From Ensifer adhaerens (GTDB taxonomy: Bacteria > Pseudomonadota > Alphaproteobacteria > Rhizobiales > Rhizobiaceae): a DNA stretch of 64,000 bases. Below the pieces are notes generated by a model, which did not search any database, was not told where the DNA came from, and saw only the letters and a program-made list of their open reading frames with translations. A program made the translations under genes and the position numbers. Shown in pieces: positions 17,154-32,271 of this stretch. Positions within the stretch are counted from its first letter, which is position 1. Every line of letters starts with the position of its first letter. The DNA is taken from positions 679,333 through 743,332 of the forward strand of contig NZ_JABEKT010000003.1 of the NCBI RefSeq assembly GCF_013283195.1, read 5' to 3'.

Positions 17154-18584
17154 ATGGCTCAGGAAACGCATGCTCAGCTCTATATCGGTGGCAAATGGAG
17201 GGCGACCTCCGAGACGCTCGCCGTCATCAACCCAGCCAATGAGGAGGTCATCGGCAAGGTCGCTGTCGCCCGCGAGACGGATCTCGCCGACGCGACCGAT
17301 GCCGCTTGGCAGGGTTTTCAGATCTGGAGCCGGACATCCCCCGCAGCGCGCGCGGCAATCATCCTGAACGCAGCGCAACTGCTGCGCGAACGTTCGGAAG
17401 AGATCGCCCGCTCGATCACGCTGGAGAACGGCAAGCCGCTCTCCGAGGCTCGGTCCGAGGTCATCCGCGGTTGCGAGTTCTTCGAATGGGACGCGGGCGA
17501 ATGCGTGCGCCTCTATGGCCGGGTCATCCCGAGCGCGCCGGGTATACGCTATATGGTGCTGCATGAACCGATCGGCCCGGTTGCGGCTTTCTCGCCGTGG
17601 AACTTCCCGATGAGCCAGCCTGCCCGCAAGATCGGCGGGGCGCTTGCCGCCGGCTGCTCCATCATCATGAAGGCTTCGGAGGAGACGCCGACGGGTGTCG
17701 TGCACATCGCCCGTGCGTTCCACGATGCCGGCCTGCCGGCCGGCGTGCTCAACCTCGTCTTCGGCCATCCTGCCGAAATTTCCGAGTATCTCATCCCGCA
17801 GGAGCGCATCCGCATGGTCGCCTTCACCGGCTCTACCGCGGTTGGAAAGCACCTGACGACGCTCGCTTCGCAGGTCATGAAGCCGGCACTGATGGAGCTT
17901 GGCGGGCATGCGCCCGTCATCGTCTGCGAGGATGCCGATCCCGTTGCCGCAGGCATTGCCTGTGCGACCCGCAAGTACCGCAATTCCGGCCAGGTCTGCA
18001 CCTCGCCGACGCGGTTCTTCGTGCACGAGGCGCTCTACGATCGCTTTACCGTCGCCTTCCAGGAAAAGGCGCAATCCATCAAGGTCGGCGACGGCCTCGA
18101 TGCCGCGACCCAGATGGGGCCGGTCGCCAATGATCGTCGCATCGCGGCCCTCCAGGAGCTTGTGGACGATGCGCGTTCCAAGGGCGCGCGCGTGCTTTGC
18201 GGCGGTGGGCGCCTCGATGGCAAGGGCTACTTCTTCGCACCGACCGCGATTGCCGATCTGCCGGATGATGCCCGTGCGCTTTCCGAAGAGCCTTTCGGCC
18301 CGCTTGCCCTGATCAATCCGGTTTCTTCAGTGGAGCAGGCTGTTGCCAAAGCGAACGCGCTTCCCTTTGGTCTGGCCGCCTATGCCTTCACGAACTCTGT
18401 TGCCAATGTCGATCGCCTCATCCAGGGCATCGAGGCCGGAAACCTATCGATCAACACGCTTGAGGCCTCCGTCGCCGAAACGCCGTTCGGCGGCGTCAAG
18501 GAAAGCGGCCTTGGCCGTGAAGGTGGCGCGGAAGGCCTGCATCACTATACCGTCGTGAAGAACGTTTCGCTGCGCATCGCCTGA
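17154..18584 (+). CDS. NAD(P)-dependent aldehyde dehydrogenase
   Basis: 476 residues of the ALDH superfamily. Visible are the cofactor stretch (FSPWNFPMSQPARKIGGAL), FTGSTAVGKHL, the general base Glu in MELGGHAP and the catalytic Cys in NSGQVCTSP. It is closest in style to succinate-semialdehyde-type enzymes, but substrate cannot be read from sequence. The start at 17154 gives the standard N-terminus (MAQETHAQLYIGGKW). Between kynU and the dioxygenase gene set, it may oxidise a semialdehyde made by ring cleavage (inference). Convergent with the LysR gene. Confidence 0.88.
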   Translation: MAQETHAQLYIGGKWRATSETLAVINPANEEVIGKVAVARETDLADATDAAWQGFQIWSRTSPAARAAIILNAAQLLRERSEEIARSITLENGKPLSEARSEVIRGCEFFEWDAGECVRLYGRVIPSAPGIRYMVLHEPIGPVAAFSPWNFPMSQPARKIGGALAAGCSIIMKASEETPTGVVHIARAFHDAGLPAGVLNLVFGHPAEISEYLIPQERIRMVAFTGSTAVGKHLTTLASQVMKPALMELGGHAPVIVCEDADPVAAGIACATRKYRNSGQVCTSPTRFFVHEALYDRFTVAFQEKAQSIKVGDGLDAATQMGPVANDRRIAALQELVDDARSKGARVLCGGGRLDGKGYFFAPTAIADLPDDARALSEEPFGPLALINPVSSVEQAVAKANALPFGLAAYAFTNSVANVDRLIQGIEAGNLSINTLEASVAETPFGGVKESGLGREGGAEGLHHYTVVKNVSLRIA

Positions 18585-18613
18585 GCGGCCGCGCGCAGCA
18601 GCCGAGAGAAACT

Positions 18614-18650
18614 GAGGCCGAAACCGTTACCGTGACGGTTTCGGCCTCTT
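18614..18650. terminator. Bidirectional hairpin between convergent ALDH and LysR genes
   Basis: 13-bp arms gaggccgaaaccg (18614-18626) and cggtttcggcctc (18636-18648) with a 9-nt loop, T-containing tail on the plus side. Confidence 0.8.
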
Positions 18651-18659
18651 TGCGTTTCG

Positions 18660-19577
18660 TCAACCGATCACCGGAATCATGTCGCGCAGCACCTTGCGCA
18701 GCACTGTGCGGACCGCGAGCGTCGCAGGGGAGGGCGTGCGCTCACGCGCTGTGATGACGGCCACGTCTCGGGCGATCGACGGCTCGACCAACGGACGGGC
18801 TGAAATCTTCCGGCCGTTCAGGCCGGTAAAGGCATAGGTCGGCAGGATGGCAAGCCCTGCCTCTCGCTCGACGAGGGAAAGGGCCGTGTTGATCTGGTGC
18901 ACTTCCAGGGAAGGGCGCAGCGGCACTCCGGCGCTTTCGAAACCAACTTCGGTCAGAAGGCGGATGTTGCTTTCGCGTGTCAGCGTGATGATCGGCTGGT
19001 CGGAGAGCGCCGACCAGGCCACTTCGGCCTTCGCGCAGATGGCGTGGCCCTCGGGCGCAAAAACCATCAGCTGGTCACGCAGCACGCGTTGAATCTCAAG
19101 ACCGTCCTCGTCGCTGGCAAACGTGCCGACGCCGAGATCACAAAGGCCGCTGCGCACCCGTGGGGCGATGAGGTCCGTCACCACATCCTCTATCCTCAGC
19201 TTGAGGTTCGGATGGGTCGCGGCAACCTCCTGCAACAGGCGCGGCAGCACCGTCGCACCGAGGAAGGGTGGGGCGGCGATGCGCACGAGGCCGGTCCTCA
19301 ACTGCCCGAGGTCGTGCACCGCATCGACGGCGCGCTCAATTTCCGCCAGCCCCGGCAAGGCTCCGGCGGCAAAGACGCGGCCGGCTTCGGTCAGTTCGAC
19401 ACGTCGGGTCGTGCGGTCGAAGAGCCGCGCGCCAAGCAGCGCCTCGAGGTCGCGGATCGCATGCGAAATGCCGGCCTGGCTGGTGCGCAATCGTTCGGCA
19501 GCGCGGGAGAAGTTGCCGAGTTCGACCACGGCCTGGAAACACTTGATCTGACGGAGATTGAGCATCGGGTCATCCAT
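18660..19577 (-). CDS. LysR-family transcriptional regulator
   Basis: About 305 residues with an N-terminal HTH (FSRAAERLRTSQAGISHAIRDLE) and a two-lobe effector domain. Start is either 19577 or the in-frame ATG at 19565 (MLNLRQIKCF), which fits the family better. Divergent from the DapA-like/dioxygenase/dehydrogenase operon across about 130 bp of AT-richer DNA, so it is the obvious candidate regulator of that operon, and perhaps of the convergent ALDH gene. Confidence 0.88.
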   Translation of the reverse strand: MDDPMLNLRQIKCFQAVVELGNFSRAAERLRTSQAGISHAIRDLEALLGARLFDRTTRRVELTEAGRVFAAGALPGLAEIERAVDAVHDLGQLRTGLVRIAAPPFLGATVLPRLLQEVAATHPNLKLRIEDVVTDLIAPRVRSGLCDLGVGTFASDEDGLEIQRVLRDQLMVFAPEGHAICAKAEVAWSALSDQPIITLTRESNIRLLTEVGFESAGVPLRPSLEVHQINTALSLVEREAGLAILPTYAFTGLNGRKISARPLVEPSIARDVAVITARERTPSPATLAVRTVLRKVLRDMIPVIG

Positions 19578-19708
19578 ACTGATTTGAGCATGAATATATA
19601 CGAACTATGCGCCTTTATGAATAAGATTCTCCTGCGCTAAATGGTGACAACAGAGACCGGGACGGCCTGCTTCACGCGCCGCCGGAAGGACATGCGACAG
19701 GGAGCGTC

Positions 19709-21228
<1,520 letters not shown>

Positions 21229-21254
21229 TCCGGCACCAAGACAGGGGAACCTTT

Positions 21255-22061
21255 ATGTCGACAGTCGAAGCCATCTGCCTCGTCGGCTGGGGCGCCATAG
21301 GCCAGCGGGTCGCAGCACTTCTGAAGGCGAGGGGTGCGAGTGCCCGCATAGTTGGGATCGCGGTGCGCGATCCAAAGGAAGTCGAAGGGACCATGCCGGA
21401 GGGGGCGGTTCATCTATCGAGCCCCGAGGCATTGGCTGCGACCAGCGCGACCTTGGTTGTCGAAGCCGCAAGCCGCGAAAGCGTGTTGCCGTTCGCCCGC
21501 GCTGCGCTGGCGGCAGGCATGGATTTCGCCGTCACCTCAACCTCCGCCCTGGTGGATGTCGCTGTGCTCGACGAACTCGTCGAGCTGGCGCGGCGAAATG
21601 GCAGCAAACTGATCATTCCGCCGGGCGCGCTCGGCGGCATCGATGCCCTCTCGGCGGCGTCGCGGTTGGGGCTGGACAGCGTGGAGCACGTCATCACCAA
21701 ACCCGCGCGGGCCTGGCTCGGCACGCCGGCCGAGAAGCTCTGTCGCTTGACAGAACTGCAGGAGGCGGAAGCCTTCTTCGAGGGCTCGGCGGCCGAGGCG
21801 GCGACAGCCTTTCCGCAAAATGCCAATGTGGCAGCGACCACCTCACTCGCCGGCATCGGCATGGATCGCACGCGCGTGCGCCTCGTCGCCGACCCCAAAG
21901 CCGTGGAAAACATGCACAGCATTTGCGCCCGCGGCCCCTTCGGCACGCTCGAAATCCGCCTGCAGAACCGTCCGCTTGCAACCAATCCGAAATCCTCGGA
22001 AATGACGGCGCTGAACCTCGTTCGCTTGATCGAGAACAGGACCAGCGCACTCGTCCTCTGA
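21255..22061 (+). CDS. L-aspartate dehydrogenase-like (NadX-type) oxidoreductase
   Basis: 268 residues. Rossmann N-terminus with the nucleotide loop VGWGAIGQRV, then a C-terminal domain with PPGALGGIDALSAAS, NANVAATTSLAGIGMDRTRV and MHSICARGPFG, matching the aspartate dehydrogenase family. True NadX makes iminoaspartate for NAD synthesis; here no nadA or nadC is near, so a catabolic role on an amino acid or imine from ring cleavage is possible. The start at 21255 has AGGGGAA upstream and lies 26 bp after the dioxygenase stop. Last gene of the operon. Confidence 0.85.
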   Translation: MSTVEAICLVGWGAIGQRVAALLKARGASARIVGIAVRDPKEVEGTMPEGAVHLSSPEALAATSATLVVEAASRESVLPFARAALAAGMDFAVTSTSALVDVAVLDELVELARRNGSKLIIPPGALGGIDALSAASRLGLDSVEHVITKPARAWLGTPAEKLCRLTELQEAEAFFEGSAAEAATAFPQNANVAATTSLAGIGMDRTRVRLVADPKAVENMHSICARGPFGTLEIRLQNRPLATNPKSSEMTALNLVRLIENRTSALVL

Positions 22062-22171
22062 GCCGTGGCATAGATTGGGCCTATTCTCCGGCAGGCCTGG
22101 TCTGGCCGGAGTAACACCAGGTCACCATTGCTGCAGATAAGCCTTTGTCGCATGCAGGTAGTCGAAGGTGT

Positions 22172-22294
22172 TCACCGATCCAGCAATGCGAAGAGCCTGT
22201 GCGCCTGACTGCAACTAAGGCCAGCGGCTCGCCAACGCGCAATCCTGCAACGTTCATCCATACTCAACTGCACAAATGAGCGGGCCACATCCAT
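22172..22294 (-). pseudogene. Possible IS30-type transposase N-terminal scrap
   Basis: About 40 codons (FVQLSMDERCRIARWRAAGLS) resemble the N-terminal HTH of IS30-family transposases, but the frame ends without the catalytic domain. The rest of 22062-22502 contains no gene or clear element end. Confidence 0.35.
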
Positions 22295-22502
22295 CGTCCT
22301 GAAACGATGGCCAATTTGCATTTGTCGCATTTGAAAATGGAATCCGCCCGGCCACACAGAGCGATCGCATAATCAGCATTATGGAACCTTATCATGTTAC
22401 TACGAGGGGACGCGGTCTGCCGCTCAGGGTGCCGCCGGCGGCCGACAAAGGGACACACACCCAAGAAGCTGTTACGTCACCGCGTCAACTCCCCCCACTT
22501 TT

Positions 22503-24332
22503 TTAAGTGGCCATCGCAGCGGCCATCGCACTTTTGGTCGTCTCGATAAGCTGCTGGTCGCTGAATGGCTTGGCGACCACGGGAACGCCCGCAAACCTCG
22601 TCGGAAGGTTCTCCCGGCCGTAGCCGCTGACGAACACGAAGGAGATTTTCTTGTCCTGCAGCGCAGAGGCCACGGCATCGACAGCCTGGCCACGCAAGTT
22701 TCCGTCGAGGAGCGCGACGTCGACGTCGACATGGCTGATCATGTTCAGCGCCTCGTCGATGCTCGCGGCGATGCCGGCAATTTCGAAGCCGTCCGTTTCC
22801 AGCAGCGTGGCAATATCGAGAGCCACAAGGGGCTCATCCTCGATGATCAGCGCTCGGCGTGGTCTTTTCGAAGGCAACGCGTCTCGCGTGACCGCGATCC
22901 GATCGAGTTCATTTCCCGCCGCGAGCGTCGATTGTCCTACCAGGCTTTCAGGCATGTCCTCAATTAACAGCTTGATATGCCACTCGATGCCGTTCGCCGC
23001 GACCGTCATGTGGGCGGATCCGCCACCTGCTCGTGCGCTTTGCTCGATCAACGTAGTTCCAAATCCCTTCGGAGCCTTCGCTGCAAGGCGCTGCTTGCCT
23101 TCCTCAACCCATCGCAGATAGAGCAAACCGGCGTCGAGTTGCCAGTCGAGCCGGGCACGGCCCTCGGCAACCGAGTAGGCGCCATACTTGACCGCGTTGG
23201 TGGTGAGCTCATGCACGATCATCGCGATGTGAAGCGCTTCCTGTGGCTTCAGATAGACTGACGGCCCGGCATACGTGAAGCGATCTTCCTCGATAAGTCC
23301 GAGCCTCAACTGGTCTGCGACGATTTCATGAAGCTTTGCTCCCCGCCAGGTCGCCGCGCTTAGCATCGAATGCGCGCGAGACATCGACTGGATGCGTCCG
23401 CCGAACGTCTCGGCGAACGAAGCGGGATCACCGGTAAACCGGAGCGTATGAGCTGCCATGGCCTGGACGGTTGCCAGCGTGTTCTTGACGCGGTGATTGA
23501 GTTCGCCAATCAGCAAGCGCTGTGTTTCTTCGGCACGCTTGCGGCCGGTAACATCAAGAACCTGGACGCTCATCGACACTAAGCGGCCCTTCGCATCGTA
23601 GAGCGCTGAGAGATACCATTCGGCGGTGAACAAAGTGCCCTTGCGATCGCGCGCGACCAGCTCGCATACACCCCTTCCGGTTGCGTCATCTTCTACAAGC
23701 GACGCTGCCAACGACGCGAACTGCTCAGCATCCTGGGGCCGGAACACATCGAGTTCGGCAAATGTACGGCCCATTGCGTTATGCGCGGCCCAGCCGAGCA
23801 TACGCTCGGCGCCCCTCGACCACGACGTCACGCGAAACTGGCAATCCAGTTGAATGAACGCCATCGGCGAGTTGTCCGTATGGGCCTGAATCAGCTCGAG
23901 CGCCTGGTCGAGCTTGGTGGAATGCGCGCGAAGCGAGTTTCGCTGACGCGCCAATTCGAAGAACACGCCGGTCTTGTTGTGTAGGACGATCGGATCGATC
24001 GGCTTTTGCAGGTAATCGACGGCACCTGCTTCATATCCACGGAAACGTCGGGCTTCATCGGCCGGCAAGGCTGTCAGGAAGATGATCGGAATGTTGCGGG
24101 TGCGCTCGGGCCCGCGCATGACCTCTGCCAGCTCGAAGCCGTCCATGCCGGGCATTTGCACGTCGAGAAGCGCCAGAGAGATGTCGTGGACGAGCAGCAA
24201 CTCAAGGGCCTGTGGGCCGGACGTAGCCCGGATGAGTTCCAGCCCGTCCCGAGGAAGCAGCGCCTCGAGCGCAACGAGGTTTTCTTCCAGATCGTCGACG
24301 ATCAGGAACTTGACGGTGTCACGGTCAGCCAT
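22503..24332 (-). CDS. Receiver-PAS-HWE histidine kinase-receiver hybrid
   Basis: 609 residues. Order: receiver (about 8-125, phospho-acceptor D57 in LLDVQMPG), PAS (about 150-265), HWE/HisKA_2 kinase with LNHRVKNTLA as the phospho-His box, HELTTNAVKYGA as the N box and the WxE-type RWVEEG, then a second receiver (about 500-600, LLDGNLRG). No membrane segment: a cytosolic kinase. The start at 24332 has AAGGA 7 nt upstream and overlaps the cheR stop by 8 bp. HWE kinases are typical of alphaproteobacterial light and stress signalling. Last gene of the trio. Confidence 0.9.
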   Translation of the reverse strand: MADRDTVKFLIVDDLEENLVALEALLPRDGLELIRATSGPQALELLLVHDISLALLDVQMPGMDGFELAEVMRGPERTRNIPIIFLTALPADEARRFRGYEAGAVDYLQKPIDPIVLHNKTGVFFELARQRNSLRAHSTKLDQALELIQAHTDNSPMAFIQLDCQFRVTSWSRGAERMLGWAAHNAMGRTFAELDVFRPQDAEQFASLAASLVEDDATGRGVCELVARDRKGTLFTAEWYLSALYDAKGRLVSMSVQVLDVTGRKRAEETQRLLIGELNHRVKNTLATVQAMAAHTLRFTGDPASFAETFGGRIQSMSRAHSMLSAATWRGAKLHEIVADQLRLGLIEEDRFTYAGPSVYLKPQEALHIAMIVHELTTNAVKYGAYSVAEGRARLDWQLDAGLLYLRWVEEGKQRLAAKAPKGFGTTLIEQSARAGGGSAHMTVAANGIEWHIKLLIEDMPESLVGQSTLAAGNELDRIAVTRDALPSKRPRRALIIEDEPLVALDIATLLETDGFEIAGIAASIDEALNMISHVDVDVALLDGNLRGQAVDAVASALQDKKISFVFVSGYGRENLPTRFAGVPVVAKPFSDQQLIETTKSAMAAAMAT

Positions 24333-25193
24333 GACGTATTCCTTCATTGCTATGGTGCCGCATGTGTTTGCGGTAGATTTTCTCGGTCCGGGCAAAGATA
24401 TCGAACCGGTCCGCGTATGCCGAGAAACTCAAGGTCTCCTGCATGCCGAGCCCCAGGAAGCCGCCATGCACGAGCGAGTGATCGAACACGGCGATCGAAC
24501 GATCCTGCAGCGCCTTGTCGAAGTAGATGAGCACGTTTCGACAAGAGACCAGATGGACTTCGGAAAACACCTGGTCGCTGACAAGGCTATGTTCCGAGAA
24601 TACGGTGCGAGCCCGCAGCGATTTGTCGAAGACGGCGGAGCCATATGCAGCAGTGTAATAATCGGACAGGGACGACCTGCCACCGGACAACCGGTGATTT
24701 TCGGTAAAGTGGGCCATGCGGTCGAGCGCGTAGATACCGGCCTCCGCCTTCTTCAGCGCAGCGGGGTTGATATCCGTCGCATAGAACATGGTGCGACTTT
24801 CCAGACCCTCTTCACGAAAGAGGATGGAGAGCGAGTAAAGCTCCTCTCCGTCGCTGCAGCCGGCAATCCAGACTTTCAGAGAAGGATAGGTCTTCAGGTG
24901 CGGGATCACTTTATCGCGCAGCATGCGGTAATATCCGGGATCGCGGAACAGTTCGCTCACTTGCACGGTCAGGAAGTTGAGCAATTCGCGAAATACCGAG
25001 GGCTTATGGAGTACGAGGTGCTGTAGCATGGACAGGCTGCTGCACTCAAAATGAACCCGCGCCTGCTCCATCCTTCGCGCCAGCGACGCCTGGGAATAAC
25101 CTCTGAAGTCGTAGTGGCTCTTCTGATAGATGGCCTCAAGCAGCAAGGTAAGCTCGATCTCGTCGATCCTGCTTGCGGATAGGACAGCGTCGG

Positions 25194-25197
<4 letters not shown>
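24325..25197 (-). CDS. CheR-type protein-glutamate methyltransferase
   Basis: 290 residues. N-terminal helical CheR domain (YDFRGYSQASLARRMEQARV) and SAM-binding domain with IAGCSDGEELYSLSIL, FYATDINPAALKKAEAGIY and VSCRNVLIYFDKALQ. It is not beside chemoreceptor or CheB genes, so it may methylate a signalling partner rather than serve flagellar chemotaxis. It starts inside the stop of the upstream hybrid kinase gene (ATGA) and overlaps the HWE kinase gene, so the three are produced together. Confidence 0.9.
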
Positions 25198-28298
<3,101 letters not shown>

Positions 28299-28575
28299 GT
28301 CTGTCAATTTCCCCGAGCCGATGCCACTTCGAGCCCACAACTAGCCCTGCAGCATCGCGGCAGATAGTGCCGGACATGGCTTTTTCCAGTCAAAGGCCTG
28401 GATAAATATTCATGCGTTCAACAAGGTCTCCCAGCCATTGTTGTCGCTGGCGCGATGGCAACGAAGAAATCGCTGCCAGACAAGGCCCGCCACGGTGGCA
28501 ATCAGTCCCGGACCAACTGGTGACAACCGCAGAATTGGCGGATGGACTACCGTTGCAAACAGTCGGGTCGCGCCT

Positions 28576-29230
28576 CAATTTGGAACGAAGACGAGATTGC
28601 CGACGAAGCCCTTGGCCATGAAATCCGCCTGCACGCGATGGAAGGCGGATGTGCGCCCGCCTGCCCTGACTTGAGCCATGCAGTTCGAGTTGTTTCAGAT
28701 ACAGGATGCGCAGATCGAGCCGAACGACCGGCCCGCCAATCGCGCCTGCCGTCGTGTATCGGCCCTCCGATCTGAGCACTTTCAAAAGCTCGTTGAAGAG
28801 CGGGCCGGCGACGAGATCGGCGACCACATCGATCGGCCTGCCTTTCGCCGCCTTGCGGACCGCATCGACAAAATGATCGTCACCACGACCTGCGGACCGA
28901 TGGCAAGAACGGGTTGCTCCTTGCCCGGGCCCGTTACGGCAATCGGGATCGCATCGAGCACGCGCTCAGCTGGATGATGGCGATGCCGACCCCGCCCGAT
29001 GCACCGGTCACCGGCGCGGCCTCGCCGGCTGCAAGGCCGGCCCGCTCGAGCACGCGTTCTGCCGTTAGATAGGCACAGCAGAATGTCGCGAGCTCGATAT
29101 CGGTCAGGTCTGTATCGACGAGCGCGTTCTGCGCCGCCACCGCCACGTATTGCGCGCAGCTGCCATCGCGGCCCCGTGGCCGACGCGTTGCACCGCGCCC
29201 ATCGTGCTCGGCATCGCGGGCATGACGGTC
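28576..29230 (-). pseudogene. Zinc-type alcohol dehydrogenase/quinone oxidoreductase (MDR), broken
   Basis: Pieces of one MDR protein appear in order but in different frames: ALVDTDLTDIELATFCCAYL and VTGASGGVGIAIIQL (cofactor loop), then FVDAVRKAAKGRPIDVV, LVAGPLFNELLKVLRSEGRY and LDLRILYLKQLELHGSSQG, and a final ADFMAKGFVGNLVFVPN. At least two frameshifts and internal loss are needed to join them. Non-functional. It ends about 280 bp upstream of the hybrid kinase start; 28299-28575 holds no other gene. Confidence 0.75.
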
Positions 29231-30605
29231 ATCGTGCGAACACCTCTTCGATCGCTGCCGCTGCTGCCTTCACCACCACGTCAGCCTCTTCCCTAGACAG
29301 GCACAGCGGCGGGGCGAAACCGAGAATGTCTCCCTGCGGCATGGCCCGGCCGATAACGCCGCGCTCGGCAAGTGCTGCCGCCACCTGCGGTCCGATCTTC
29401 CGGCCCACATCGAAAAACCGCCGGTCATCCCGGTCTTCGACGAACTCGACGGCCGCCATCATTCCGTCGCCGCGAACCTCGCCGACATGCACATGATCGC
29501 CGACCGCCTCGGCAAGCTGCTTACGGAAATAGGCGCCGGTCACGCCGGCATTTTCGACAAGGCCAAGCTCGTCGATCAGTTCGAGATTGGCGATCCCGGC
29601 GGCGGCGCAGATCGGGTGGGAGGAATAGGTCCAGCCGTGGCCGATCGCACCCAGTTCGTCCGATCCCTGAACCAGCACCTGCCAGACCTTGTCGGAGACG
29701 ATCGTTCCCGAAAGCGGCGCATATGCGGAGGTGAGGCCCTTGGCGATGGTGATCAGATCCGGCTTCATTCCATAGTGATCGGAGCCGAACATCGTGCCGA
29801 GGCGGCCGAAACCGGTGACGACCTCGTCGGCGATGAGCAGGATATCGTATCTGTCGAGCACGACCTGGATCTTCTGCCAGTAGCCCTTGGGCGGCGGAAC
29901 GATGCCGCCGGTGCCGAGGATCGGTTCGCCGATGAAGGCGGCGATCGTTTCAGGGCCTTCGGCAAGGATCATGTCCTCCAGCTTGTCGGCGCAATATTGT
30001 GAAAACTGCTCCTCGTCCATCGAACGGTCCGGCCGGCGGAAATAATAGGGCGCCTCCGTATGCAGGATCGGCGCGCGCGGCAGGTCGAAGGCGTTGTGAA
30101 ACAGCGCAAGGCCGGTCAGCGATCCGGTCATGACACCGGAACCGTGATAGCCGCGCCAGCGCGAGATGATCTTCTTCTTGTCCGGCCGGCCGAGAATGTT
30201 GTTGTAGTACCAGATCAGCTTGATGTTGGTTTCGTTGGCGTCGGAGCCGGAAAGACCGAAATAGACCCGCGACATGCCCTGCGGCGCGCGGTCGATGATC
30301 ATCTTCGACAGCGTGATCGAGGCCTCCGTGCCATGCCCGACATAGGCATGGTAATAAGCGAGGTTCTTCGCCTGCTCGGCGATCGCATCGGCGATCTTCT
30401 GGCGGCCGTAGCCGACATTGACGCAGTAGAGCCCGGCAAACGCGTCGAGGCTGGTGCGACCGTTGACATCCGTGATGTAGACGCCCTCGCCGCCGGCGAT
30501 GACCCGCGTCGGTGTTTCGCCGCGCGCATGCATGCCCATATGGGTCGACGGGTGGAAGAAATGGTCACGATCCCAGGCGGTCAGTTCGTTGTTGCGGTCG
30601 AGCAT
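29229..30605 (-). CDS. Class III omega-aminotransferase
   Basis: 458 residues of the PLP fold-type I, class III family (GABA, taurine, beta-alanine or diamine:pyruvate transaminases). Visible: [27 protein letters not shown], the PLP Asp in [12 protein letters not shown], and the Schiff-base Lys in [18 protein letters not shown] precedes the ATG at 10 nt. Located 50 bp downstream of a succinate-semialdehyde-type dehydrogenase gene on the same strand: together they would convert an omega-amino acid to an acid via its semialdehyde. The exact substrate is unknown. Confidence 0.92.
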   Translation of the reverse strand: MLDRNNELTAWDRDHFFHPSTHMGMHARGETPTRVIAGGEGVYITDVNGRTSLDAFAGLYCVNVGYGRQKIADAIAEQAKNLAYYHAYVGHGTEASITLSKMIIDRAPQGMSRVYFGLSGSDANETNIKLIWYYNNILGRPDKKKIISRWRGYHGSGVMTGSLTGLALFHNAFDLPRAPILHTEAPYYFRRPDRSMDEEQFSQYCADKLEDMILAEGPETIAAFIGEPILGTGGIVPPPKGYWQKIQVVLDRYDILLIADEVVTGFGRLGTMFGSDHYGMKPDLITIAKGLTSAYAPLSGTIVSDKVWQVLVQGSDELGAIGHGWTYSSHPICAAAGIANLELIDELGLVENAGVTGAYFRKQLAEAVGDHVHVGEVRGDGMMAAVEFVEDRDDRRFFDVGRKIGPQVAAALAERGVIGRAMPQGDILGFAPPLCLSREEADVVVKAAAAAIEEVFAR

Positions 30606-30655
30606 TTTCTTTTGTCCTTATGCTGTCGTCTTGAATGGATCTCGCGCCTTCGACA

Positions 30656-32152
30656 TCAGGCCGCGGTGTCGATGCAGAGGTATTTGAGCTCGGTAAAAGC
30701 CTCGAGCCCGTGCCTGGAGCCCTCGCGGCCGAGACCCGATTGTTTCCAGCCGCCGAACGGAACAGGCCCACCGGTGATCTTCACACGGTTGATCGCCACC
30801 ATGCCAAACTGCAGGGCGCGGCCCATGCGCCATTGCCGTTTGCCATTCTCCGTCAGGACATAGGCGACCAGACCGTATTCCGTGTCGTTGGCCCGGGCGA
30901 TGACCTCCGCCTCGCTGTCGAACACCGTCACGGCCGCAACGGGGCCGAAGGTCTCTTCTTGCATGATCAGGGCGTCATCCGGGACATCCGTCAGAAGAGT
31001 CGGCTCATAAAACAGCGCCCCCGCGTCGTGCCGCTTCCCGCCGGACAGAAGCGTCGCCCCTCGCATCAAGGCGTCGGCGACCTGCTCCTCCACCTTGGCG
31101 ACCGCGCGCTCATGCATCAGCGGACCAATGTCGACGCCGGGGCTGAGCCCGGGGCCGACTTTCAGCGCAGCGATGCGCGCCGCAAAAGCGGCGTTGAAGG
31201 CCCCGACGATCGGGCGCTCGACATAGATGCGGTTGGCGGCCAGGCAGTCCTGGCCGGAGGTCGCAAACTTGGCGTTGACCGCGATATCGGCGGCCTTTTC
31301 GATATCCGCGTCGGCGAAGACAATGAGGGGTGCATGGCCGCCCAGCTCCATCACGAGACGTTTCATGGTTGGGGCGCATTGTGCGGCGATCAGACGGCCG
31401 ATCGCGGTCGAACCGGTAAAGCTCATGGCACGGACCCTGTTGTCGTCGCACATCTGGCCGACGATCGTCGCGGCATTGCCGGTGACGACGTTGAAGACGC
31501 CGGCCGGAATGCCGGCCCGTTCGGCGAGTTCGGCAAGCGCCAGCGCCGAGAGCGGCGTTTCGTAGGAAGGATGGGCGACCACCGTGCAGCCGGCCGCAAG
31601 GGCAGCGGCCGCCTTTCGCGTTACCATCGCCGAAGGGAAATTCCAGGGCGTGACGATGCCGACGACGCCGAGCGCTTCCCGCCGCACGACCATCTCGGCG
31701 CCGGCAAGGTGGCTGGTGACGCTTTCCGCATTCATACGCTTTCCTTCTTCGGCATACCACTCGAGGAAGGAAGCGGCGTAATCGATCTCGCCTCGCGCTT
31801 CGGCAAGCGGCTTTCCTTGTTCCAGCGCCATGATCAAGGCGAGATCATCCCTGCTGGCAAGCATCAGTTCGCCCCATTTGCGCAGCATCGCGGCGCGGTG
31901 ATGTGGGAGAAGATCATGCCAACCGAGAAAGGCCCGGTCCGCAGCATCGACGGCGGCCGTCGTTTCATCTCCGTCGAGCGAGGCCACCCGGGCGAGCGAA
32001 CCGCCCGTTGCCGGATCGGTGACCGCAAAGCTCGTGCCGTGGCGGGAAGAAGTCCAACGCCCGCCGACATAGGCAAGCTCGCGCAGCAGATGGCGATCTT
32101 TCAACTGGTGCAGCGTGTCGTGAAACGGCGTGCGGGCGAAAACGGCGGTCAT
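30656..32152 (-). CDS. Succinate-semialdehyde-type aldehyde dehydrogenase
   Basis: 498 residues, ALDH superfamily, GabD-like. Visible: VGIVTPWNFPSAMVTRKAAA, SFTGSTAIGRLI, Glu in MELGGHAP and the catalytic Cys in TSGQDCLAANR. The start at 32152 has GAGGAG 7 nt upstream; the ATG two codons before it lies inside that ribosome site. Pairs with the downstream aminotransferase gene. The C-terminus (EAFTELKYLCIDTAA) closely resembles the partial ALDH at the right window edge, so the window carries at least three ALDH paralogues. Confidence 0.9.
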   Translation of the reverse strand: MTAVFARTPFHDTLHQLKDRHLLRELAYVGGRWTSSRHGTSFAVTDPATGGSLARVASLDGDETTAAVDAADRAFLGWHDLLPHHRAAMLRKWGELMLASRDDLALIMALEQGKPLAEARGEIDYAASFLEWYAEEGKRMNAESVTSHLAGAEMVVRREALGVVGIVTPWNFPSAMVTRKAAAALAAGCTVVAHPSYETPLSALALAELAERAGIPAGVFNVVTGNAATIVGQMCDDNRVRAMSFTGSTAIGRLIAAQCAPTMKRLVMELGGHAPLIVFADADIEKAADIAVNAKFATSGQDCLAANRIYVERPIVGAFNAAFAARIAALKVGPGLSPGVDIGPLMHERAVAKVEEQVADALMRGATLLSGGKRHDAGALFYEPTLLTDVPDDALIMQEETFGPVAAVTVFDSEAEVIARANDTEYGLVAYVLTENGKRQWRMGRALQFGMVAINRVKITGGPVPFGGWKQSGLGREGSRHGLEAFTELKYLCIDTAA

Positions 32153-32271
32153 CGGCATCTCCTCGGCATGTGTTGCGGAGATGGTGACAGCAGGGGCGCG
32201 AGAGATTGTCTCTTCAGCGCATGACCAAGAGAGAATTTGTCTGAATTTAAGCTCGAAGGCAGAGAGATGGT

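Noticed and set aside
30635..32224. 529-codon open frame on the plus strand
   Set aside because: Antisense of the aldehyde dehydrogenase gene; no recognisable domain.
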